DNA of 64,000 nt from Ruminococcaceae bacterium P7 (GCA_900100595.1 FMUA01000015.1:1-64000); one strand, 5' to 3'. Positions 1-10,054 are shown, counted from the stretch's first letter. Translations and numbers: made by a program. The notes: generated by a model not told the origin, from the letters alone.

Positions 1-2
1 GT

Positions 3-344
3 GAGAATCCCGAACCTGTTAAGCCCAAGAAAAAGCGCGGCAGAGTGAAACGCGGTAAAATTCTCGCGCTCATCGACAGGCTTCAAAATTACAAGGGAGC
101 AGTCTGCCTGTTTTTAGAAAAGCTCTGTGTTCCGTTCGACAATAACCAAGCCGAGCGAGACATCAGAAACATCAAAACAAAGACCAAGGTCTGCGGCTGT
201 TTCAGAAGCAAAACCGGCGCAGAGGAATATATGGGCTTAATGTCATTCATCAGCACCGCCCGCAAAAACGGAATCGATTCCTATCACGCGGTTAAGATGG
301 CTTTGTCATGTCAAACCGATCAGATCTTTGTGGGGTGGCTCTGA
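3..344 (+). CDS. IS66 family transposase, C-terminal fragment (cut by window edge)
   Basis: The reading frame is open from the first bases of the window and ends in TGA at 342-344, giving 113 residues. It contains the C-terminal signature of IS66 DDE transposases: PFDNNQAERDIRN, then a KTKVCGCFRS block and the FISTARKNG helix. The catalytic glutamate of the DDE triad would be the E in QAERDIR. The N-terminal part lies outside the window, so it is unknown whether the element is intact. No downstream partner gene or clear terminal inverted repeat is visible before dnaG begins at 432. Confidence 0.85.
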   Translation, partial: ENPEPVKPKKKRGRVKRGKILALIDRLQNYKGAVCLFLEKLCVPFDNNQAERDIRNIKTKTKVCGCFRSKTGAEEYMGLMSFISTARKNGIDSYHAVKMALSCQTDQIFVGWL

Positions 345-431
345 ATAGTTACAAATTTTTTTCAAAAAAATAAAGGGAAACGCCGAAAAACGGCGTAAGG
401 AATATGTAGAAATGGGGAAAGGAGCGGTTTT

Positions 432-2192
432 GTGGCATTTCCCGAGGGGTTCATTTACGAGCTGAAATCCAGAAACGATATTACGGAAGTCATTTCCTCC
501 TACGTCGCGCTCAAGCGGCGCGGCAGGAACATGGTCGGTCTGTGTCCGTTTCACGGCGAAAAAACGCCGTCCTTCAATATCTATACGGAAACCGACTCCT
601 TTTACTGCTTCGGCTGCGGCGCGTCGGGCGACGTGATTTCGTTTATTATGAAGATCGAGAACCTCGACTATGTCGACGCGGTCAAGTATCTCGCGCAGCG
701 CGTCGGGCTGGATATGCCCGAGGATTCCTACGATAATTCCCTGAGCAATCTGCGCAGACGGGTGTTCGAGGCGAACCGCGAGGCGGCGCGTTTCTTTTAC
801 CGCTCGCTGATGTCGCCCGAGGGAAAGGGAGGACGCGACTATCTGCGCGGCAGAATGCTCACCGACGCGACGATACGCCACTTCGGTCTCGGCTACGCGC
901 CCGACAAATGGACGGCGCTGTGCGACCATCTGAAGGCAAAGGGCTTCAAGGAGAACGAGATCATCTCCGCGAACCTCGGCGTCAAGCGTCACAGCGGCAA
1001 CGGCATCATCGACCGTTTCCGTGACAGAGTGATGTTCCCGATCATCGACCTGCGCGGCAACGTGATCGCCTTCGGCGGCAGAATTATGAGCGACGCCAAG
1101 CCCAAGTATCTCAATTCCTCGGATACCCCCGTTTTCAAAAAGAGCGAGAATCTCTTTTCGCTCAACAACGCAAAAAATACAGGCAGCCGCGTCTTGCTGC
1201 TCTGCGAGGGCTATATGGACGTCATCTCCGTCAGTCAGGCGGGCTTTCAGAACGCCGTCGCCTCTCTCGGAACGGCGCTGACCTCGGAGCAGGCGGTGCT
1301 GATGAAACGCTACGCCGACGAGATCATCATCTGCTACGACGCGGACGAGGCAGGACAAAAGGCGACTGCCAGAGCGATTCCGATTCTGCGCGCGGCAGGC
1401 TTGACGGTGCGGGTGCTCAGCATCCCAAACGGCAAGGACCCCGACGAGTTCATCAAATCCAAGGGCGCGGACGGTCCCGCGGCATTCGCCGCGATCATTG
1501 AAGCGAGCGGAAACGACGTCGACTACCGCCTGCAGAAAATCAAGGCGAACCATAATCTCGCAACCCCCGAGGGCAAGGTAGACTATCTCGAAGCGGCAGC
1601 AAAGCTGATTGCGGATATCGAAAGCCCGATCGAGCGCGACGTCTACGTTTCGGGGCTGAGCCGTGAAACGGGCGTGGACAAGCAGGCGCTGCTGACGCAG
1701 ATCGACAGAATCATTAAAAAGAAAAGCCGCGACAACCGCCGCAAAGAGGCGCGTCAGCTGCAGACGCAGCTCAGCGGCAGAGATGATAAAATAGATACGG
1801 AACGCCGCACCAAGCTCAAAAGCACCTCGGCAGAGGAAGCGCTGGTGGCGTATCTGATCAAGAACCCCGACTCACTGCGCTATATTCAGTCGCAGGTGAA
1901 CGCGGAGCAGTTTCAAAATTCCCTGATGAAGCGCTATTTCGTCTATTTCAGCGACAGAATCAGCGGAGGACTGGAGCCGCTCAACAACCTGACGGCGGAT
2001 TTCAGCTCGGACGAGCAGAGTAAGCTCTACCGCATTCTGCACCGGAATGAGGGAATCGCGATGACGCCGCAGTCGCTGCGTGAATTCATCGGCGTGATTC
2101 AGGGAGAAAGCCAAAAGCCGTCCGACAAGGGCGCAATGACGACAGAGCAGATCAATACTTATTTTGACCGCATCAGGCGGAACAAACAATAG
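432..2192 (+). CDS. dnaG: DNA primase DnaG
   Basis: Synthesises RNA primers at the replication fork. The 586 residues are normal for the family. An N-terminal CHC2 zinc finger spans about residues 36-65 (CPFHGEKTPSF, then FYCFGCGASGD). A TOPRIM core begins near residue 255 with LLLCEGYMDVISV and continues to the acidic YDADEAGQKA motif. The C-terminal 120 residues would be the helicase-binding region and are less conserved. The GTG start at 432 follows a GGGGAAAGGAG ribosome-binding stretch. rpoD follows within 30 bases, the classical dnaG-rpoD macromolecular-synthesis pairing. Confidence 0.97.
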   Translation: MAFPEGFIYELKSRNDITEVISSYVALKRRGRNMVGLCPFHGEKTPSFNIYTETDSFYCFGCGASGDVISFIMKIENLDYVDAVKYLAQRVGLDMPEDSYDNSLSNLRRRVFEANREAARFFYRSLMSPEGKGGRDYLRGRMLTDATIRHFGLGYAPDKWTALCDHLKAKGFKENEIISANLGVKRHSGNGIIDRFRDRVMFPIIDLRGNVIAFGGRIMSDAKPKYLNSSDTPVFKKSENLFSLNNAKNTGSRVLLLCEGYMDVISVSQAGFQNAVASLGTALTSEQAVLMKRYADEIIICYDADEAGQKATARAIPILRAAGLTVRVLSIPNGKDPDEFIKSKGADGPAAFAAIIEASGNDVDYRLQKIKANHNLATPEGKVDYLEAAAKLIADIESPIERDVYVSGLSRETGVDKQALLTQIDRIIKKKSRDNRRKEARQLQTQLSGRDDKIDTERRTKLKSTSAEEALVAYLIKNPDSLRYIQSQVNAEQFQNSLMKRYFVYFSDRISGGLEPLNNLTADFSSDEQSKLYRILHRNEGIAMTPQSLREFIGVIQGESQKPSDKGAMTTEQINTYFDRIRRNKQ

Positions 2193-2219
2193 GTTTTGAA
2201 TAAGGAAAGGATGTATTTT

Positions 2220-3320
2220 ATGGCACAGCAGGAAAAGAAGTCACTGGTCAAGGATTTAATCGACTTAGCCAAACAGAAGGGCGGTCAGCTGACCAACCAG
2301 GATATTCTGGATGCGATCGGCGAAGCGGATCTGGATCCCGAAAAGCTTGAAAAGCTTTATGAGACGCTCGACCACCAGGGCATCGAGATCATCGATGACA
2401 TGGGCGATATCAAGATCGAGGACCTCGAGATCCCCTATGATGAGAACAAGGACGACGAAACCGGAACGCCTGCTGCGGAAACGGGTATCGCGATCGACGA
2501 CCCCGTCAAGGTGTACCTCAAGGACATCGGCAAGGTGCCGCTGCTTTCCTCCGAGGAGGAGGTCGACCTCGCGATCCGCATCTCCAACGGCGATATCGCG
2601 GCAAGACAGCGCCTTTCCGAAGCGAACCTCCGTCTTGTTGTCAGCATCGCGAAGCGCTACCTCGGCAGAGGTATGCAGTTCCTCGACCTGATTCAGGAGG
2701 GCAACCTCGGACTGATCAAGGCGGTCGAGAAGTTCGACTACACCAAGGGCTTCAAGTTCTCCACCTACGCGACATGGTGGATCAGACAGGCGATCACGCG
2801 CGCGATCGCGGATCAGGCGAGAACCATCCGCATCCCCGTCCATATGGTGGAGACCATCAACAAGGTCAAGAAGGTACAGAGTCAGCTCCTCCATCAGAAC
2901 GGCCACGAGCCGACTCCCGACGAGATCGCGGACGAGATCGATATGCCCGTTGACAAGGTGCGTGAGATCATGCGCGTAGCGCAGGAGCCTGTTTCCCTCG
3001 AAACCCCGATCGGCGAGGAGGAGGACAGCCACCTCGGCGACTTCATTCCCGACAACGACGCGCCCGCACCTGCTGACGCCGCTTCCCACACCATGCTCCG
3101 CGAACAGCTCGCGGACGTGCTCTCCACCCTGACGCCCAGGGAGGAAAAGGTGCTCCGTCTCCGCTTCGGACTCGAGGACGGCAGAAGCCGCACGCTCGAG
3201 GAGGTCGGCAAGGAGTTCAACGTCACCCGTGAGCGCATCCGTCAGATCGAGGCAAAGGCGCTGCGCAAGCTCCGCCATCCTTCACGCAGCAGAAAACTCA
3301 AGGATTACCTTGATTATTAA
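2220..3320 (+). CDS. rpoD: RNA polymerase primary sigma factor RpoD (SigA)
   Basis: Housekeeping sigma-70 factor that directs RNA polymerase to -35/-10 promoters. I place the start at ATG 2220 because AAGGAAAGG lies 9 bases upstream; an upstream TTG (2196) and ATG (2211) are in frame but poorly spaced. The product is 366 residues. It has a short acidic region 1.1, region 1.2 ([12 protein letters not shown]), region 2 with the core-binding and -10 recognition helix ([15 protein letters not shown] through [13 protein letters not shown]), region 3, and region 4 with the -35 helix-turn-helix ([20 protein letters not shown]). Many promoters elsewhere in this window fit the consensus for such a factor. 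Confidence 0.98.
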   Translation: MAQQEKKSLVKDLIDLAKQKGGQLTNQDILDAIGEADLDPEKLEKLYETLDHQGIEIIDDMGDIKIEDLEIPYDENKDDETGTPAAETGIAIDDPVKVYLKDIGKVPLLSSEEEVDLAIRISNGDIAARQRLSEANLRLVVSIAKRYLGRGMQFLDLIQEGNLGLIKAVEKFDYTKGFKFSTYATWWIRQAITRAIADQARTIRIPVHMVETINKVKKVQSQLLHQNGHEPTPDEIADEIDMPVDKVREIMRVAQEPVSLETPIGEEEDSHLGDFIPDNDAPAPADAASHTMLREQLADVLSTLTPREEKVLRLRFGLEDGRSRTLEEVGKEFNVTRERIRQIEAKALRKLRHPSRSRKLKDYLDY

Positions 3321-3337
3321 TTTTCTTTGTTAGAATT

Positions 3338-3721
3338 ATGTATGAGTTTGAAGAAGTAGGGCAGATGCTCGATGAAATCGCCGATTCCATGCCTTATGAG
3401 CTGTACCGCGACCTCAACGGCGGCATTTCGCTCCTGCCGGAGACAAAGCTGCATCCGCAGGCGCTTCACGGCGACCTGTACATTCTCGGCGAGTACAGAC
3501 GCAATTCGCTGGGCAACGCGATCGTGTTTTTCTACGGCTCCATCGTGCGCGTGTACGGCAATGTCAGCAGGGACGAGCTCTACAGGCAGCTGACCCGCAT
3601 CCTGCACCACGAGGTGCGCCACCACAACGAGTACCTTGCGGGCACCGATGATCTGGGCTTGTGGGACGACGATCAGATTCTCGACTATCTCAAAAAGAAC
3701 GGCGTGAAGCCGAAAAAGTGA
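3338..3721 (+). CDS. Zincin-like metallopeptidase family protein
   Basis: A 127-residue protein of the small PF06262-type (zincin_1) family. The zinc-binding HExxH motif is residues 91-95 (HEVRH), followed by HNEYLAGTDDL, where a third ligand would be expected. There is no signal peptide or membrane segment, so it is probably cytoplasmic. The substrate is unknown. It starts 17 bases after the rpoD stop without a convincing ribosome-binding site, so it may be translationally coupled to rpoD, and a strong terminator follows it. Peptidase activity has not been established for most family members. Confidence 0.8.
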   Translation: MYEFEEVGQMLDEIADSMPYELYRDLNGGISLLPETKLHPQALHGDLYILGEYRRNSLGNAIVFFYGSIVRVYGNVSRDELYRQLTRILHHEVRHHNEYLAGTDDLGLWDDDQILDYLKKNGVKPKK

Positions 3722-3726
3722 TATTT

Positions 3727-3762
3727 AACGGACAGTTTGCGGCAAGCGGCTGTCCGTTTTTT
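3727..3762 (+). terminator. Rho-independent terminator of dnaG-rpoD-zincin operon
   Basis: AACGGACAG (3727-3735) pairs perfectly with CTGTCCGTT (3750-3758) across a 14-base loop and is followed by a run of T. Confidence 0.85.
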
Positions 3763-3874
3763 GACTAATAAAGGGACAGGATTCCACAATGTCTTGTGCA
3801 ACATCAACATAATTGCTATCGGATTTTCTACAGACGAAAAGCCGGCGGGGAAACGCTAAATTTCTAAAACAGAA

Positions 3875-3903
3875 TTATTACAGTCGCTCTTGTGTGATAC
3901 AAT
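3875..3903 (+). promoter_or_regulatory. Possible sigma-A promoter of the first pullulanase gene
   Basis: TACAAT at 3898-3903 is a good -10 hexamer. The best -35 with a 17-base spacer is TTATTA (3875-3880), a poor match, so activator dependence is possible. The rest of the gap from 3763 to 3939 shows nothing I can assign. Confidence 0.35.
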
Positions 3904-3939
3904 TAAATGGACAAAATGCGCCGATTAGGAGGCATTCAA

Positions 3940-6801
3940 TTGATCAAAAAAAGAATATTAACAGGAGTTTTGAGTATCGTTATGATGATGGGTATGTGTA
4001 CAGGTGCAGCCCGCGCGGCTGACGAAAAAAAGGACTACAAGGCATACGCCGCGAAGCTTGACAAGTGGGCGTATAACGGCTCGGATTTAGGCGCGGTCTA
4101 TTCCGAGAACTCAACGACCTTCAAGGTGTGGTCGCCCTACGCGGACGCGGTATCGCTCGACCTCTATGAAAAGGGCAGCGAGGAAGAGGGCAGCAAGTCC
4201 ATCCGCACCAAGGAGATGACCTTTGACAAAAAGACGGGCGTGTGGGAGACGAGCGTCAGCGGCGATCTTGCGGGCTTCTACTACACCTATACGGTGACGC
4301 ACGGCGACGAAAGCTATGAAACGGGCGATATCTATGCCCGTGCGTGCGGTGTCAACGGCAAGCGCTCAATGGTCGTCGACCTCTCCAAGACCAATCCCGA
4401 CAACTGGGAGAACGACCGTCACGTCTGTGTGGCGCACCAGACGGACGCTTCGGTATGGGAGATCTCCGTCGCGGACTTCTCGTCCTCGGAAACCAGCGGC
4501 GTGATGGAGTCGCACAGGGGCAAATTCCTCGCCTTCACCGAAAACGGCACGACCGTCGACGGTATCCGCGGTGGCACGCCGACCTGCGTGGACTACCTCA
4601 AAAAGCTGGGCGTGAAGTACGTCCAGATCATGCCCATGTATGATTTCGGCTCCGTCGATGAGAGCAAGGACATCATGGAGCAGTACAACTGGGGCTATGA
4701 TCCCGTCAACTACAACTGCCCCGAGGGCTCCTATTCCACCGATCCCTACGACGGCAATGTGCGCATCAAGGAATGCAAGCAGATGATCCAGGCGCTCCAT
4801 AACGCGGGCATCGGCGTCATCATGGACGTTGTCTACAACCACACCTATTCGACCGATTCGTGGTTCCAGTATACGGTACCGAATTACTACTACCGCATGA
4901 ACGACGACGGCAGCTTTTCCAACGGCTCGGGCTGCAGCAACGACACCGCATCCGAGCACCTGATGTTCCGCAAATACATGATCGATTCCGTCACCTACTG
5001 GGCGAAGGAATACCACATCGACGGCTTCCGTTTTGATCTGATGGGACTGCACGACGTCACGACGATGAACGAGATCCGTGAGGCGCTGGACAATCTCTAT
5101 GAGGACGGCACGGGCAAGAAAATCATCATGTACGGCGAGGCGTGGAACATGCCGACCGCCGCTGACGCGGGCACGGTCATGGCGAACCAGAGCAACCTCA
5201 AAAAGATGAACGAGCGCATCGGCGCGTTCAACGACGGCATCCGCGACGCGATCAAGGGCAGCGTATTCGGCGCGGGCGAAGGCTTTGTGCAGAAGGGCTC
5301 CAACCGCTCGGGAATCAAGCTCGGATTTACAGGACAGTCGGAATCAGGCTCCGGATGGGCAAACGTGCCGACGCAGTGCGTGACCTACGCGTCCTGTCAC
5401 GACAACCTCGCGCTGTATGACAAGCTGGTCGATTCCGTCTACGGCAACGGCGAGTACCGCAAGCGCCATGAGGATCTGGTCGCGATGAACAAGCTCTCCG
5501 CCGCGATCGTCATGACCTCGCAGGGCATACCGTTCTTCCTCGGCGGCGAGGAATTCGCACGCACCAAGGACGGCGACGAGAACTCGTTCTCGTCCTCCAG
5601 AGAGGAAAACATGCTCGACTGGAAGAGCCTCGAGACCTACAGCGACATCGTGGAATATTACCGCGGACTGCTCAAAATCCGCGAGAACTTCGCGGCGCTG
5701 TCCGACAGCACCAATACAACCGCCAACAACATCACCTCGCTTCCCGACCTGCCGAACGGCGTCTGCGCCTATGTGGTGCCGAACATCGAGGCAGGCAAGT
5801 GGAATAAGCTCTGCGTCGTGTTCAACGGCTCCGACAAGGAGCAGAACGTCAGCGTAGAGGGCGAGTGGATCCGGATCGCCGACGAGCAGACGGCAGGTCT
5901 GCGCAATCTCGGCGCCGCCTCGGGCAACCTCAGCGTCAAGCCTCATTCCGCCGCGATCTACGTGGACAAGAGCAGCTATCAGAGCGCGGGCATCGAGGAT
6001 CACGAGGGCGTGGTCGTCGTCAACTACTATGACAACGCGACAAAGGAAAAAATCAAGACGCAGGTCGTGTCCGACGATATCGGCAAGAGCTACAGTCTCA
6101 GCGACCTCGCGAATTCCCTTAACTACGATATCAAATCCACCTCGGGCGACACGAGGGGAGAGTTCACCGACAAGGTGAAATACGCCGACGTCTATGTCGA
6201 GAAATTCGACGGCAAGATGTGCGACGTCACCATAAAGTTCATCGACGAGGAAAGCGAAGAAGAGCTTGCCGACGCGTATGTCATCCGCAACCGCGAGGGA
6301 AAGCAGTATTTCACCCCCGATCTGCCGAGCGTAGAGGGCTACCGCCTGAACATGGACGCCCTTCCCAAGAACGGCGCGGGACTCACGCCCTCCTCGGACA
6401 GCGTGGTGGAATACAAATACAAACGCATCACCGAGGACGACGACGCATCGGAATGTATCGTCAACGCGGTTTACATGGCGGACGACGGCAGGATCATCGA
6501 AAAGTCGACCGTCAAGGGAGAGGTTGGGGAGGAATACTCCGTCCCCGACAACGAGTATCAGGACATGACGCTCATTCAGCTTCCCGAGAACTTCCGCGGC
6601 GTGTTTGCCGAGGGAGAGACCAACGTCATATTCAGCTATTCCTCCAAGCCCGACCCGTTTGCCGAGGCGCTGAAATATGTGATGATCGGACTCGGCGTGA
6701 TCGGCGTGCTGTGCATCGCTTCCGTGTTCTACAGAACGCACAAGCGCAGGGAGCGACTGAGAAAGAACATGGACATCATCGAAAAAATCGGGGAAAAGTA
6801 A
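3940..6801 (+). CDS. Type I pullulanase (GH13_14), membrane-anchored
   Basis: Hydrolyses alpha-1,6 branch linkages of starch or pullulan at the cell surface. I choose TTG 3940 because AGGAGG (3927-3932) lies 7 bases upstream and the product then begins with a classical signal peptide (KK, hydrophobic core, cleavage after ARA). The upstream ATG 3907 would spoil it. Domains over 953 residues: CBM48-like at about 45-150; GH13 barrel with the pullulanase signature YNWGYDP; likely nucleophile D366 (GFRFDLMG), acid/base E400 (YGEAW) and D488 (CHDN); three MucBP-like repeats at about 688-755, 760-832 and 838-900; a transmembrane helix at about 908-930; and a basic tail. No dockerin or LPXTG motif is present. 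It is a paralogue of the next gene. Confidence 0.92.
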   Translation: MIKKRILTGVLSIVMMMGMCTGAARAADEKKDYKAYAAKLDKWAYNGSDLGAVYSENSTTFKVWSPYADAVSLDLYEKGSEEEGSKSIRTKEMTFDKKTGVWETSVSGDLAGFYYTYTVTHGDESYETGDIYARACGVNGKRSMVVDLSKTNPDNWENDRHVCVAHQTDASVWEISVADFSSSETSGVMESHRGKFLAFTENGTTVDGIRGGTPTCVDYLKKLGVKYVQIMPMYDFGSVDESKDIMEQYNWGYDPVNYNCPEGSYSTDPYDGNVRIKECKQMIQALHNAGIGVIMDVVYNHTYSTDSWFQYTVPNYYYRMNDDGSFSNGSGCSNDTASEHLMFRKYMIDSVTYWAKEYHIDGFRFDLMGLHDVTTMNEIREALDNLYEDGTGKKIIMYGEAWNMPTAADAGTVMANQSNLKKMNERIGAFNDGIRDAIKGSVFGAGEGFVQKGSNRSGIKLGFTGQSESGSGWANVPTQCVTYASCHDNLALYDKLVDSVYGNGEYRKRHEDLVAMNKLSAAIVMTSQGIPFFLGGEEFARTKDGDENSFSSSREENMLDWKSLETYSDIVEYYRGLLKIRENFAALSDSTNTTANNITSLPDLPNGVCAYVVPNIEAGKWNKLCVVFNGSDKEQNVSVEGEWIRIADEQTAGLRNLGAASGNLSVKPHSAAIYVDKSSYQSAGIEDHEGVVVVNYYDNATKEKIKTQVVSDDIGKSYSLSDLANSLNYDIKSTSGDTRGEFTDKVKYADVYVEKFDGKMCDVTIKFIDEESEEELADAYVIRNREGKQYFTPDLPSVEGYRLNMDALPKNGAGLTPSSDSVVEYKYKRITEDDDASECIVNAVYMADDGRIIEKSTVKGEVGEEYSVPDNEYQDMTLIQLPENFRGVFAEGETNVIFSYSSKPDPFAEALKYVMIGLGVIGVLCIASVFYRTHKRRERLRKNMDIIEKIGEK

Positions 6802-6862
6802 GGTAGTTATTTCCGCTTCTGCGGACTCAATATTATTTCAAAAATCTAAAAGGAGGATTTCT

Positions 6863-9800
6863 ATGAGAACTACAAAGAAAATTCTCGCTTCGGTTCTCGC
6901 TGTGTGTGTACTCGCGTCAAGCAGTATACTCACAGGCTTTGCGGCAACCGCGGACGACACCGTCGGCGGCAATACCGACTATTCCAAGGCCTGTGAGACG
7001 ATCGACAAGGAATACACCTACACGGGCGGCGACCTCGGAGCGACCTACACGCCCGCGGGCACAACCTTCAAGGTGTGGTCGCCGACCGCGACCAAGGTTG
7101 TCCTCAACCGCTACGCCACCGGCTCCGATATGGAGACCGGCGCCAAGAATCTCGGCACCGTAGAGCTGGAAAAGGTGATGGACGGCGACAAGTTCACCGG
7201 CGTCTGGACGGCGACCGTTGCCGGCGATATCGTCAACACCTACTACACCTACACCGTCACCGCGGCGCATCCCAAGAGCGGCGAGCTTCAGACGAAGGAG
7301 ATCCAGGACGTATATTCCGTCGCTACCGGCGTCAACGGCAAGCGCTCGATGGTCTGCGACCTCGACAAGACCGACCCCGCAGGCTGGGAAAACGATAAGC
7401 ACATTCTGTTCGACGAGAGCACCGAGTCCTATGTCTGGGAGCTTCACGTCAAGGACTTCTCCCATGACCCGAACTCCGGCGTCAGCGAGCCGAACCGCGG
7501 CAAGTACACCGCGTTCACCGAGAAGGACACTACCCTCAACGGCGAGGGCAATGTTTCCACCTGTGTCGACTATCTCAAGCAGCTCGGCGTGACCACCGTT
7601 CAGCTCAACCCCTTCTATGACTTCCAGTCCATCGACGAGACGGGCGACGACGATCAGTTCAACTGGGGCTATGACCCGCAGAACTACAACGTCCCCGAGG
7701 GCTCCTATTCCACCAATCCCTATGACGGCAACGTCAGAATCACCGAATGCAAGCAGATGATCCAGGCGCTCCACAACGCGGGCATCGCGGTCGTTATGGA
7801 CGTTGTTTACAACCACACCTTCAACACCGACTCCTGCTTCCAGGGCACGGTTCCCGATTACTACTACCGCCTGAACAAGGACGGCACCTTCTCCAACGGC
7901 TCCGGCTGCGGCAACGAGGTATCCTCCGAGCGCGCCATGACCAGAGATTACATCATTCAGTCCTGCCGCTACTGGGTAGACGAGTACCACGTTGACGGCT
8001 TCCGTTTCGACCTGATGGGTCTGCTCGACGTCGAGACCATGAACCTGATCAGAGCGAACCTCGACGAGGTCAGCAAGAAGATCACCATCTGGGGCGAAGG
8101 CTGGACAGGCGGCACCTCCAACTATCCCACCAAGACCTGCACGGGCGCAGCGTTCAAGCAGGCGACCCAGGCGAACGCCAAGCTGCTCGACAGCCGCGTA
8201 GCGTTCTTCAACGACAAGATCCGCGACGGTATCAAGGGTTCCGTATTTGACACCTCCGACCGCGGCTTTATCGCAGGCACCGACAAGTACGCTCCCAATA
8301 TCCGCCACGGTATCAGAGCGAACAGCAACGCCCTCAACGGCTGGCTGGCAAAGGCTCCCGAGCAGTGCGTCACCTACGCGGACTGCCACGACAACGCGAC
8401 ACTCTATGACCAGATCGTGATTTCCGCAGACCTCGGAAAGCTCGGCGAAAGACACGAAACAGGCGTCGCGATGAACAAGCTCGCTGCCGCGATCGAGTTT
8501 ACCTCTCAGGGTATTCTCTTTAACCTCGCGGGTCAGGAAATGGCGAGAACCAAGTTCGGCGACACCAACAGCTACAGAAGCTCACCCGAAATCAACAAGA
8601 TCAACTGGCAGAATATCGTGGATTACGCCGACCTCGTTTCCTACTACAAGGGACTGCGCACCATCCGCGAGAACTTCAAGCCCTTCACCACCGCCGATAA
8701 GTCCTACGACAAGGCGTATCACTTCAATTCCGCGAACAACATGGACAACATGACCAACGTCGTCGCGTTCACCGTTGACAACAACACCGCGGGACAGTGG
8801 AAGAAGATGGCGGTTCTCTTCAACGGCTATCACAAGGCGACCAACCTCAAGCTCGATGACACCTCCTGCAAGGATTGGATCGTTATCGCGAACGAAAAGA
8901 CCGCAGGCGTCACCAAGCTCGCCGAGGTCAAGGGTTCCACCTTCACCGTAGAGCCGAACTCCGCGGTCATCGCGGTCGACAAGGAGAGCTTTGAGTCCAC
9001 TCCCATCGAGTCCGGCATGGGCACCGTCGTTGCGAATTATGTCTACTACGACGGCACCCCGCTGACCGACCCCATGGAGATCCAGGGCAACATCGACTCC
9101 GGCTATCAGGTTTCCTCCGTCGGTAGCGTACCCAACACCTATGTGCTCAGCAAGGTTGAGGGCAGCGCGACAGGCGTATTCACCAAAGAACCCCAGAGCG
9201 TTACCTTCGTGTTCAAGGACTATGTTCCCGAATCGCTCGATAAGTACGGCGATCTCAACGGCGACGGCAAGGTCGACATCAGCGACGTCACCTGCTATCA
9301 GCAGTACCTCGCAGAGCTGATCACCCTTCCCGAGGACGTCGTCAAGAACATCGACTTCAACTATGACGGCGCCAAGTCCATTGCGGACGCGACCATGGAG
9401 CAGATGTTCATTTCCGAGCTGCCCGTTTCCACAGGCAAGGTTGTCATCAACTACTTCTATACGGATGATCAGGGCGAGCAGAAGACCTTTACCGACCCGA
9501 TCGTGATCGAGGGCAGAGTCGGCGATCCCTTCACCTCGAAGGAATTCAAGGTAATGGGCTACATCATCGACGAGTCCAGACGTCCGAAGGTGACCGAGGG
9601 CGCTATCCCGTTCGGCAATACCCTCAATGTCGACTACTACTATGAGCTGGGCAATCCCAACGTCAAGCTGCACATCAAGCACAACGGCACCGAGACATGG
9701 GCGCCCCATCTCTGGATCTGGGGCTCCGACCTCAACGGCAACGACAGCGGCAACTATTCGCCCGATGACAACGCGAAGTGGCCCGGAATCAAGATCAGCG

Positions 9801-10039
9801 ACACCGATGGCGACGGCTGGTTCGATTACAGCTTCACCTACACGGGAACGGGTACCTACAACGTCATCCTTTCCAAGAACGGCTCCCCGCAGACAAAGGA
9901 CTACAAGGGTTATGTCAGCAACGAGATGTGGATCGTCATCAACGACAGCAGAGTTTACTCTTCCAATGACTTTGCGACGCTCTACAGCGAGAATCCCGAC
10001 GAAAATCCCAACGCGCCCATCGCGCCTCACATCTATTGA
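6863..10039 (+). CDS. Secreted pullulanase with internal dockerin and starch-binding module
   Basis: Debranching enzyme of 1058 residues with a signal peptide (cleavage near LTGFAATA). Order: CBM48-like at about 50-150; GH13 catalytic domain with FNWGYDP, nucleophile D383, acid/base E412 and D510; MucBP-like at about 719-787; dockerin at 795-853; second MucBP-like at 857-925; and a C-terminal CBM26-like starch-binding module at about 930-1030 (WPGIKISD, GSPQTKDY). The dockerin has two calcium loops, DLNGDGKVDISD starting at D797 and DFNYDGAKSIAD starting at D831, both with ligand positions 1, 3, 5, 9 and 12 filled. This implies binding to a cohesin on a scaffoldin, and none is encoded here. 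The start follows AAAGGAGG. It is probably co-transcribed with the preceding paralogue 60 bases upstream. Confidence 0.93.
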   Translation: MRTTKKILASVLAVCVLASSSILTGFAATADDTVGGNTDYSKACETIDKEYTYTGGDLGATYTPAGTTFKVWSPTATKVVLNRYATGSDMETGAKNLGTVELEKVMDGDKFTGVWTATVAGDIVNTYYTYTVTAAHPKSGELQTKEIQDVYSVATGVNGKRSMVCDLDKTDPAGWENDKHILFDESTESYVWELHVKDFSHDPNSGVSEPNRGKYTAFTEKDTTLNGEGNVSTCVDYLKQLGVTTVQLNPFYDFQSIDETGDDDQFNWGYDPQNYNVPEGSYSTNPYDGNVRITECKQMIQALHNAGIAVVMDVVYNHTFNTDSCFQGTVPDYYYRLNKDGTFSNGSGCGNEVSSERAMTRDYIIQSCRYWVDEYHVDGFRFDLMGLLDVETMNLIRANLDEVSKKITIWGEGWTGGTSNYPTKTCTGAAFKQATQANAKLLDSRVAFFNDKIRDGIKGSVFDTSDRGFIAGTDKYAPNIRHGIRANSNALNGWLAKAPEQCVTYADCHDNATLYDQIVISADLGKLGERHETGVAMNKLAAAIEFTSQGILFNLAGQEMARTKFGDTNSYRSSPEINKINWQNIVDYADLVSYYKGLRTIRENFKPFTTADKSYDKAYHFNSANNMDNMTNVVAFTVDNNTAGQWKKMAVLFNGYHKATNLKLDDTSCKDWIVIANEKTAGVTKLAEVKGSTFTVEPNSAVIAVDKESFESTPIESGMGTVVANYVYYDGTPLTDPMEIQGNIDSGYQVSSVGSVPNTYVLSKVEGSATGVFTKEPQSVTFVFKDYVPESLDKYGDLNGDGKVDISDVTCYQQYLAELITLPEDVVKNIDFNYDGAKSIADATMEQMFISELPVSTGKVVINYFYTDDQGEQKTFTDPIVIEGRVGDPFTSKEFKVMGYIIDESRRPKVTEGAIPFGNTLNVDYYYELGNPNVKLHIKHNGTETWAPHLWIWGSDLNGNDSGNYSPDDNAKWPGIKISDTDGDGWFDYSFTYTGTGTYNVILSKNGSPQTKDYKGYVSNEMWIVINDSRVYSSNDFATLYSENPDENPNAPIAPHIY

Positions 10040-10054
10040 TTCCGAATAATCAAA

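Noticed and set aside
381-395. CGCCG-AAAAA-CGGCG hairpin before dnaG as a terminator of the transposase gene
   Set aside because: Only five base pairs and no following T-run; it may be incidental.
306-1553. A 415-codon minus-strand open frame antisense to dnaG
   Set aside because: Its sequence shows no domain and reads as the complement of a GC-rich gene; dnaG has clear motifs. The same applies to long antisense frames at 5344-6741, 6917-8455, 8582-10030, 18323-19594, 22469-23557, 25328-26476, 46669-47943 and 61874-63091.
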